Shown: piece by piece, positions 58,471-64,000 of the stretch
Numbering within the stretch: position 1 is the stretch's first letter
Layout: each line of letters begins with the position of its first letter
Assembly (NCBI RefSeq): GCF_012847295.1
Contig: NZ_JABBDY010000002.1
Span: 62,001-126,000 of the forward strand
Direction of reading: 5' to 3'
Source: Microbacterium sp. MF43
GTDB taxonomy: Bacteria > Actinomycetota > Actinomycetes > Actinomycetales > Microbacteriaceae
DNA: 64,000 nt
Notes under the pieces: generated by a model
Told to the model about the DNA's origin: nothing
The model's database searches: none
Seen by the model: the letters and a program-made list of their open reading frames with translations, nothing else
Position numbers and translations under genes: made by a program

Positions 58471-58476
58471 GAGCGC

Positions 58477-59982
58477 GTGGACGCTGTGAACCAATGGCTC
58501 ATCACGTGGGGCGACAATCTGTGGAATTGGATCGTGCTGCCCCTGGTGATCCTGCTCGGCCTGTACTTCACCATCCGATCGAGGGTGGTCCAGTTCCGGA
58601 TGATCCCGGAGATGTTCCGCACCCTGACCGACAGGACGCCGCGTGGAGAAGGCGGCAAGACGCAGTCGGTGTCGGCCTTCCAGGCCTTCACGATCTCCGC
58701 CGCGTCCCGGGTGGGAGTGGGGAACATCGCCGGCGTCGGGACGGCGATCGCCCTCGGCGGTCCGGGCGCGGTCTTCTGGATGTGGCTCATGGCGTTCATC
58801 GGCGGGGCGTCGAGCTTCATCGAGTCGACGCTCGCGCAGCTGTTCAAGGTGCGCGATGCAGACGGCTTCCGCGGCGGCCCGGCGTACTACATGCAGCGCG
58901 GGCTCGGGGTGCGGTGGATGGGCATCCTCTTCGCCGTCATCCTCATCGTGTGCTTCCCGTATGCCTTCAGCGCGCTGCAGGCGAACACGATCACGGCCAC
59001 CCTCAGCGGGACGATCGGCCCGGATGCACCGGCCTGGCTCCCTTGGGCGGTCGGAGCCTTCCTCGCGGCGCTCACGGCGCTCGTGGTGTTCGGCGGTGTC
59101 CGCCGGATCGCCTCGGTGACGCAGGCCGTGGTGCCCGCCATGGCGCTCGCCTATCTCCTCCTGGGCCTCGGGGTCGTCGCCACCAATGTCGACTACATTC
59201 CCACCGCGTTCGCCGAGATCTTCACGCAGGCCTTCGGATTCAACGAGGTCGTCGGAGCGACGTTCGGATACATCGTCCTGGTCGGCGTGCGAAGGGGGAT
59301 GTTCTCGAACGAGGCCGGGCTCGGCTCCGCGCCGAACGCCGGTGCGACGGCCGCCGTGACCCACCCGGTGAAGCAGGGTCTCGTGCAGACGCTCGGCGTC
59401 TACTTCGACACCTTCCTCGTATGCTCGATCACCGCGTTCATCATCCTCGTCTCCGAACCCGATCTGGCCAACGCGTCCCGGGGCATCAGCCTCACCCAGA
59501 ACGCCCTCGTGTCCACGCTCGGCCAGTGGTCCAGCGTCGTGCTGACGCTGATCATCTTCCTCCTCGGCTTCAGTTCGATCCTGGCCAACTACTACTACGG
59601 CGAATCGAACGTGGAGTTCATCACGGAGCGGCGCGGCGTCCTCGCCGGCTATCGGATCCTCGTCGTCGCGGCCGTGCTCGTGGGCGCCGTCGTCGGAGCG
59701 GACATCGTCTGGAGCTTCGCGGACGGCGTCATGGGATTCATGGCGCTGACGAACCTCATCGCGATCGCACTGCTGTCGGGGATCGCCTTCCGCCTCCTCA
59801 GTGATTACACGAGGCAGCGCAGGCTCGGACGGGATCCCCTGTTCACACGCGACCTCCTCCCTGACGTCCGAGGGATCGCGGTATGGGAGAACGCCCTGAG
59901 CGTGACCGGGCCGATCGACGCCACGCTCGAGCAGCGACAGGCGACGAAGCATCGCGACCGGTTGCACAGCCAACGCCGGTGA
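58477..59982 (+). CDS. Alanine/glycine:cation symporter (AGCS family)
   Basis: A 501-residue sodium:amino-acid symporter. Family motifs: ISAASRVGVGNIAGVGTAIALGGPGAVFWMW, GGPAYYMQRGLG, GVRRGMFSNEAGLGSAPNAGATA and NYYYGESNVEF. About eleven helices are visible. It imports alanine or glycine with Na+ or H+. The GTG at 58477 is chosen from the leaderless geometry. It is divergent from nusA. Confidence 0.92.
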   Translation: MDAVNQWLITWGDNLWNWIVLPLVILLGLYFTIRSRVVQFRMIPEMFRTLTDRTPRGEGGKTQSVSAFQAFTISAASRVGVGNIAGVGTAIALGGPGAVFWMWLMAFIGGASSFIESTLAQLFKVRDADGFRGGPAYYMQRGLGVRWMGILFAVILIVCFPYAFSALQANTITATLSGTIGPDAPAWLPWAVGAFLAALTALVVFGGVRRIASVTQAVVPAMALAYLLLGLGVVATNVDYIPTAFAEIFTQAFGFNEVVGATFGYIVLVGVRRGMFSNEAGLGSAPNAGATAAVTHPVKQGLVQTLGVYFDTFLVCSITAFIILVSEPDLANASRGISLTQNALVSTLGQWSSVVLTLIIFLLGFSSILANYYYGESNVEFITERRGVLAGYRILVVAAVLVGAVVGADIVWSFADGVMGFMALTNLIAIALLSGIAFRLLSDYTRQRRLGRDPLFTRDLLPDVRGIAVWENALSVTGPIDATLEQRQATKHRDRLHSQRR

Positions 59983-60015
59983 GGCAAGGCCCGGACGATC
60001 GCGCGCCGCTCGTCT

Positions 60016-60021
60016 TAGGCT
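60016..60021 (+). promoter_or_regulatory. -10 hexamer TAGGCT, leaderless promoter for the DUF1206 gene
   Basis: TAGGCT ends 6 nt before the ATG at 60028. Confidence 0.55.
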
Positions 60022-60027
60022 GACGGG

Positions 60028-60861
60028 ATGCCGGCACCCAGCCCCAAGGCCGCCGCGAGGGCCGCGGCGCGGGACGCCGAGTCGAGCACGGCGTTCGAGG
60101 TGCTCGCACGCGCAGGCTACGTCGCGAACGGCCTCGTCCACATCCTGATCGGCCTGATCGTGCTGGTGCTCGCCTTCGGTGGCGACGCCGAGGGAGATCA
60201 GGCGGGAGCGATGAAGGCGCTCGCCGCCGCTCCCCTCGGGTTCGTGCTGCTGTGGGTGATCGCCGTCGCACTGTGGGCCCTCGGCTTGTGGCATCTCGCC
60301 GAGGGCATCCTCGCCGTGGACCTGTCGGGCGACGCGAAGGGTGCCGCCCGCAAGTGGGGGCGGCGTGCGGCGGAGTGGGGTCAGGCCCTGGTCTTCCTCG
60401 CCCTCGGTACGATCGCGGCGGCGATCGCGCTGGGCGCGCGACCCGACGCCGAAGCCACCGCCGAGTCCGCGAGCCGGGGCCTGCTCGAGATCCCCGGCGG
60501 CCCCATCGTGCTCGCGCTGATCGGCATCGGCGTGGGAGCCGGCGGCGTGGCGTTCGTCGTGATGGGCATCCTCCGCAGCTTCCACAAGCGGATGGACCTC
60601 CCCGACGGCAAGCGGGGCCGATCGATCGAGATCGCGGGCGTCATTGGGTTCGTCGCGAAGGGGATCTCCCTCGTGATCGTCGGGGTGCTGATCCTCATCG
60701 CAGCAGTCAGGACGGATGCCGAGACGGCGGGCGCGCTGGACGGCGCCGTCGAGGCGCTGCTCGACCTCGCACTCGGGCCAGTGCTGGTCGGGATCGTCGG
60801 CGCGGGATTCCTGGCCTACGGTTTCTTCACGGTCTTCCGGGGGCGCTTCGCCAGAATGTGA
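60028..60861 (+). CDS. DUF1206 membrane protein
   Basis: A 277-residue protein made of three two-helix repeats, each with a form of the DUF1206 motif (FEVLARAGYVANGLVHILIGLIVL, WGRRAAEWGQALVFLALG and IEIAGVIGFVAKGISLVIVGVL). Six membrane helices in total. Function unknown. The ATG at 60028 follows a leaderless promoter. Confidence 0.88.
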   Translation: MPAPSPKAAARAAARDAESSTAFEVLARAGYVANGLVHILIGLIVLVLAFGGDAEGDQAGAMKALAAAPLGFVLLWVIAVALWALGLWHLAEGILAVDLSGDAKGAARKWGRRAAEWGQALVFLALGTIAAAIALGARPDAEATAESASRGLLEIPGGPIVLALIGIGVGAGGVAFVVMGILRSFHKRMDLPDGKRGRSIEIAGVIGFVAKGISLVIVGVLILIAAVRTDAETAGALDGAVEALLDLALGPVLVGIVGAGFLAYGFFTVFRGRFARM

Positions 60862-60930
60862 GGCGAGGACGAGGCATCCGTCCCCTGTCAATGCCTTGTG
60901 CCCCGCGCAACCCCGGAGGAGCGTCGAGGC

Positions 60931-61452
60931 ATGGCAGAGACAACACCGAACGAGATCGGCGGCGCCGAGGCGATCGCGCGGGTGAAGGAACTGGTCGAGG
61001 ACATCGACTTCACGATGCTGACGACGCGCGACAGCTCGGGAAACCTCATCAGCCGCCCGATGAGCACGCGGCAGATGGACGATGCGGGAGACATCTGGTT
61101 CTTCACGCTCGAGCACACGCAGAAGGTCGCTCAGGCCGAGAGCGATCCGGAGCATGACGTGGGGCTGTCCTACATCGACGCCAAGGATCATCGGTATGTC
61201 TCGGTCGCCGGGCGCGCCACCGTGGTCCACGACCGCGCGAAGATGAAGGAGCTCTACTCCCCCGACCTCGACATCTGGTTCGAGGACGGCCTCGAGACCC
61301 CCGACATCGCGCTTCTTCGCGTCACTCCTGTCGAGTGCGAGTTCTGGGAGCCGGCGCACGGAAAGCTGGTGACGGCCGCCGGGATGCTGAAGGCTCTCGT
61401 GACGCGGGACTCCCCCGACGACACGATGCGTCACGGCCGCGTCAGCTGCTGA
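60931..61452 (+). CDS. Pyridoxamine 5'-phosphate oxidase-fold protein (general stress protein 26 type)
   Basis: A 173-residue split-barrel flavin-binding protein. Features: DIDFTMLTTRDSSGNLISRPMSTRQMD, DIWFFTLEHTQKVAQ and YVSVAGRATVVHDR. It probably binds FMN or F420. The activity is unknown. I chose the ATG at 60931 with GGAGGA about 10 nt upstream. A GTG at 60898 would add 11 residues. Confidence 0.88.
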   Translation: MAETTPNEIGGAEAIARVKELVEDIDFTMLTTRDSSGNLISRPMSTRQMDDAGDIWFFTLEHTQKVAQAESDPEHDVGLSYIDAKDHRYVSVAGRATVVHDRAKMKELYSPDLDIWFEDGLETPDIALLRVTPVECEFWEPAHGKLVTAAGMLKALVTRDSPDDTMRHGRVSC

Positions 61453-61460
61453 GCCGCGAG

Positions 61461-61488
61461 GGGCGGTGCCGGGCCGTCGGCACCGCCC
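61461..61488. terminator. Terminator with T-rich tail
   Basis: 10-bp stem GGGCGGTGCC/GGCACCGCCC, 8-nt loop, followed on the plus strand by TTCGTTCTT. It serves the PPOX-fold gene and may also serve the convergent phoX gene. Confidence 0.85.
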
Positions 61489-61503
61489 TTCGTTCTTCCG
61501 CGG

Positions 61504-63567
61504 TCAGGCGCGGTACACCTGCACCACCGAGGGTCGCGGAGCGTTGGGCACATCGCCGGGCGCCGTCGAGCCGTAGTCGGGGAAGCGTGACGTGGGAGCG
61601 GCGAATGTCCCGTTCTCTCCCGGATGCTGCACGGCGACGAAGACGAGGCCCTCCCTGTCGTGGATGACAGGCCCGCACGTCTCGGCCTCGCGGGGCACCG
61701 CGAGGAACTGCTGAACGTGGCCGCGCTCGGACCCTTCCAGCGGGACGAGGAACAGTCCGTCGTTGTAACCGATCGTGCTCGGGGCTCCGTCGGTGGAGAC
61801 CCACAGGTTCCCCTGCGAGTCGAACGCGACGTTGTCCGGGCACGAGATCGGCGAGACCAGCTCCTTCGGGAACCCCGCGAAGTAGGAGTTCGCGAACACC
61901 TTCGGGTCTCCGCACAGCAGCAGGATGCTCCAGCCGAACGTCGTCCCCGCCTGGCCGGCCGTCTCGGTCATCTCGATCACGTGGCCGTACCGGTTGCCGG
62001 TGACCGGGTTCGCCTCGTCGAGCGTCGCGACCGAACGTGCCGAGTTGTTCGTGAGCGCCAGGTAGACCTTTCCGGTCTTGGGGCTCGGCTCGACATCCTC
62101 CGGGCGGTCCATCTTGGTCGCGCCGACCGCGTCTGCCGCGAGACGCGTGAAGACGAGCACCTCCTCCGTGGTGAAGCCGGGCACGACGCTCTCGCCGTTG
62201 CGCGTCAGCGGAATCCACTCGCCGCTGCCGTCGAAGAGCTGGTCGGCGGGAAGGGCGCCCGTGCCGGTGATCTCGCCGCGCGGCGAGTTGCCCCGGAACT
62301 TGGCGACGAACAGGTCGCCTTCGGACAGCAGCGTCAGGTTCTTCTTGCGTGAGCCCGAGAGTTTGTTCTTCGAGACGAACTTGTAGAGGTAGTCGTTGCG
62401 CTCGTCGTCGCCCATGTACGCCACGACACGGCCGTCCTCGGCGACGATGACGTTCGCGCCCTCGTGCTTGAAGCGCCCCATCGCCGTGTGCTTCTTCGGC
62501 GTGGATGTGGGGTCCTGAGGATCGATCTCGACGATGTAGCCGAAGCGGTTCGGCTCGTTGGCGTAACCGGGGTCATGCGCGTTGAAGCGGGGGTCGTAGG
62601 TCTCCCATCCCGTCGACGTCGATGTGGACGGGGTCGACTGGTAGCGCTTCTGCCCGGCGGTCTCCGCCTTCCACGCGAAGTAGCCGTTGAAGTTCTCCTC
62701 GCCCGAGAGGATCGTTCCCCACGGCGTCGTCCCGCCCGCGCAGTTGCCGAGCGTGCCATGCACCCACCGTCCCTCGGGGTCGGTGGCCGTCTTGACGAGA
62801 TCCGTTCCTGCGGCGGGCCCCGTCAGCTCGAAGACGGTCTCGACGGTGATGCGGCGGTTGCGCTTGCCGCCCACGACGTAGCTCCACGGCTCGCCGACGC
62901 GCTTGCGACGGATCTCCACCACCGACATCCCTTGAGCCGCCTTGTAGATGTCGCCACGACGACGCAGTTCGACGGGGTCGGCGCTCGGCGCGAACATGAG
63001 GTTCGGGTTGACGTACTCGTGGTTGTTGACGAGCACGCCGGTCTTGCCGCTCGGGTCGGCGATGATGTCGAGATAGTCGCTGTTGTAGCCGAACTGCAGC
63101 GCCTGCGCTTGGGGCGACTGGGCGGCGAAGTCGAAGACGGGAGAGTTGGCGAACAGCGGATCGCCCCAGCGGATGATCGGCTGCCAGACGTAGCCTGCCG
63201 GCACGGTGAAGGCGTCGACGCTCGCTGCCACGGGCGCGATGGGCTCGAAGGCGAGACCCGCGGACGCGGGACGTCCGAAGGAGGCACCCGCGCCGCCGAC
63301 GCCCGACGCCGATGCGGCCGAGACCGGCGCGCGTCCACCGGCGGACGCCAGCGCGACCGATACCGCGGCCGCGGCGCCCAGTCCGAGCAGAGCCCGGCGT
63401 GAGAGGGCCGCGTGAGCGACTTCCTGGAACGTCTCGTTCCGGGACGGATTGCACTCCGGGTTCATGCAGGCGTTGGCGCACTTGAGCTGGCAGGTCACCG
63501 CCGAGCGCTTGCCTCGTGCGTGCTCCGCGAGCGGAAGCGACCGGCGGTTGTTGTGGATGATGCTCAT
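61504..63567 (-). CDS. phoX: PhoX-family phosphatase (DUF839), Tat-exported
   Basis: A 687-residue PhoX-like phosphatase. A 55-residue N-terminal extension carries four Cys (CQLKC, ANAC, PEC), as in other actinobacterial PhoX proteins. It precedes a Tat signal (LSRRALLGLG, then a hydrophobic stretch to about residue 78). The DUF839 body includes VNNHEYVNPNLMF, NCAGGTTPWGTILSGEEN and MDRPEDVEPSPKTGKVYLALTNN. PhoX enzymes are Ca/Fe-dependent alkaline phosphatases outside the cell. The ATG at 63567 has GGGAGGG upstream. Confidence 0.9.
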   Translation of the reverse strand: MSIIHNNRRSLPLAEHARGKRSAVTCQLKCANACMNPECNPSRNETFQEVAHAALSRRALLGLGAAAAVSVALASAGGRAPVSAASASGVGGAGASFGRPASAGLAFEPIAPVAASVDAFTVPAGYVWQPIIRWGDPLFANSPVFDFAAQSPQAQALQFGYNSDYLDIIADPSGKTGVLVNNHEYVNPNLMFAPSADPVELRRRGDIYKAAQGMSVVEIRRKRVGEPWSYVVGGKRNRRITVETVFELTGPAAGTDLVKTATDPEGRWVHGTLGNCAGGTTPWGTILSGEENFNGYFAWKAETAGQKRYQSTPSTSTSTGWETYDPRFNAHDPGYANEPNRFGYIVEIDPQDPTSTPKKHTAMGRFKHEGANVIVAEDGRVVAYMGDDERNDYLYKFVSKNKLSGSRKKNLTLLSEGDLFVAKFRGNSPRGEITGTGALPADQLFDGSGEWIPLTRNGESVVPGFTTEEVLVFTRLAADAVGATKMDRPEDVEPSPKTGKVYLALTNNSARSVATLDEANPVTGNRYGHVIEMTETAGQAGTTFGWSILLLCGDPKVFANSYFAGFPKELVSPISCPDNVAFDSQGNLWVSTDGAPSTIGYNDGLFLVPLEGSERGHVQQFLAVPREAETCGPVIHDREGLVFVAVQHPGENGTFAAPTSRFPDYGSTAPGDVPNAPRPSVVQVYRA

Positions 63568-63617
63568 GTGCCCTCCCTGGCGATGCGTCCGCGCCAGCCT
63601 GACGGCCCGCTCGTACG

Positions 63618-63639
63618 CCAGAGGGAATCGCAGATGAAC
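63618..63639 (-). promoter_or_regulatory. Weak candidate PHO box upstream of phoX
   Basis: On the minus strand two adjacent 11-mers, GTTCATCTGCG and ATTCCCTCTGG, follow the spacing of actinobacterial PHO boxes. Only the first has a good core. It lies 51 nt upstream of the start. Confidence 0.3.
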
Positions 63640-63650
63640 GACAGGCGACC

Positions 63651-63676
63651 GCCGGATGAGAAGCACTTCATCCGGC
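63651..63676. terminator. Terminator of the LOG-like gene
   Basis: 9-bp perfect stem GCCGGATGA/TCATCCGGC with an 8-nt loop, 8 nt beyond the stop at 63685 on the minus strand. Confidence 0.65.
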
Positions 63677-63684
63677 CGTCGTGC

Positions 63685-64000
63685 TCAGGCCGCGCGGGCG
63701 GGTCCTTCGGGGGCGCTCGGGAGGCGGTTGATCGCCCGGATGAGCCGGTAGAGCGAGCCGACCCGCATCGGGTTCAAGCGCATCACCAGTCGGGGCAACA
63801 CGGCGCGTGGCTCGTCGTCCGCCTCCGCCCGCAGGGCCTCGGTGCGCTCGATGCGCCCGGATGACAGGAGCCCCGCGAACTCGTCGTTGAGCGCTGAGAT
63901 CTCCGCGTCGCTGGGCTCCGACTTGAGGCGCAGCACCAGGCGGTCGCCCACCCAGCGCAGCGAGTCGTAGTTTCGCCAGAAGTCGGTGATGGCGGCGGCC
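63685..64000 (-). CDS. C-terminal part of a protein, possibly LOG-family (TIGR00730-like)
   Basis: The frame is open to the window edge, so the start is missing (104 residues present). The visible end includes ITDFWRNYDSLRWVGDRLVLRL and LNDEFAGLLSSGRIE. I recall similar C-terminal extensions on actinobacterial LOG-type Rossmann proteins (predicted cytokinin-riboside-phosphate phosphoribohydrolases), but the diagnostic PGGxGTxxE motif would lie outside the window. It is upstream of phoX and ends with its own terminator. Confidence 0.5.
   Translation of the reverse strand, partial: AAAITDFWRNYDSLRWVGDRLVLRLKSEPSDAEISALNDEFAGLLSSGRIERTEALRAEADDEPRAVLPRLVMRLNPMRVGSLYRLIRAINRLPSAPEGPARAA

Noticed and set aside
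1-64000. tRNA or rRNA genes
   Set aside because: I scanned the intergenic regions by eye for T-loop GGTTCGA-type and CCA-end patterns and found no convincing cloverleaf. A tRNAscan run would be decisive.

Overview
High-GC (about 70 % by eye) chromosomal DNA from an actinobacterium. Gene content points to the family Microbacteriaceae, probably Microbacterium or a close relative: the nusA-ylxR-infB-rbfA-truB-ribF-rpsO-pnp-dapB gene order, a DUF5302 small protein, a CE1758/CE1759-type flavoprotein pair, PrsW and PhoX proteins of actinobacterial type, and extragenic repeats of the kind seen in that family. I saw no rRNA, tRNA, CRISPR array, phage module or transposase. Most of the window is ordinary chromosome. 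The unusual material lies in the intergenic DNA and in a few odd proteins.

Layout. 1-8 kb: an OsmC tail, a nucleotide-sugar epimerase-like protein, a TPR membrane protein with dapB, a GNAT and a histidine phosphatase, an aldo/keto reductase homologue that has lost its catalytic tetrad, then pnp with a long structured leader. 8-14 kb: the C4-dicarboxylate carrier dctA, with a CitA/DcuS-like kinase and its response regulator close by, then a NUC1 nuclease. 13.4-21 kb: a flavin reductase/LLM monooxygenase pair, hydrolases, an acyltransferase, a WYL regulator divergent from an epoxide hydrolase, a 2OG-Fe(II) oxygenase and rpsO. 21.5-34.7 kb: MFS and EamA transporters, YceI, FKBP, PrsW, a FAH-family protein, aspartase, a cAMP-type phosphodiesterase, a Pit phosphate transporter with a candidate PHO box, and an S9A oligopeptidase. 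34.7-36.2 kb: repeat-rich DNA in which a PD-(D/E)XK-like nuclease gene sits between two inverted 72-bp repeat clusters. 36-48.7 kb: pfkA, a SNF2 helicase, a lipoprotein, a GDPD, coaBC, an NRDE protein, the deoC-ALDH-ALDH operon and ribF. 48.8-64 kb: an M23/SH3b cell-wall hydrolase, truB, a uridine-kinase-like protein, mutY, rbfA, infB, ylxR and nusA, then an AGCS symporter, DUF1206 and PPOX proteins, a Tat-exported PhoX phosphatase, and the end of a LOG-like gene.

How it works together. The translation/RNA-processing genes (nusA, ylxR, infB, rbfA, truB, ribF, rpsO, pnp) and dapB are all on the minus strand in canonical order but are spread over about 56 kb with unrelated genes between them. 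dctA is probably controlled by the neighbouring two-component system, and aspA could feed the same C4-dicarboxylate metabolism. The Pit transporter and PhoX are likely Pho-regulon members. About sixteen genes start 6-7 nt after a TANNNT -10 hexamer, so leaderless transcription appears common, and I used it to choose starts. The most unusual observations are the nuclease gene between inverted 72-bp repeats, the REP-like GGATGCC/GGCATCC palindromes, the chain of hairpins near 25.2 kb, and a possible leaderless 11-codon upstream ORF overlapping the MFS start.
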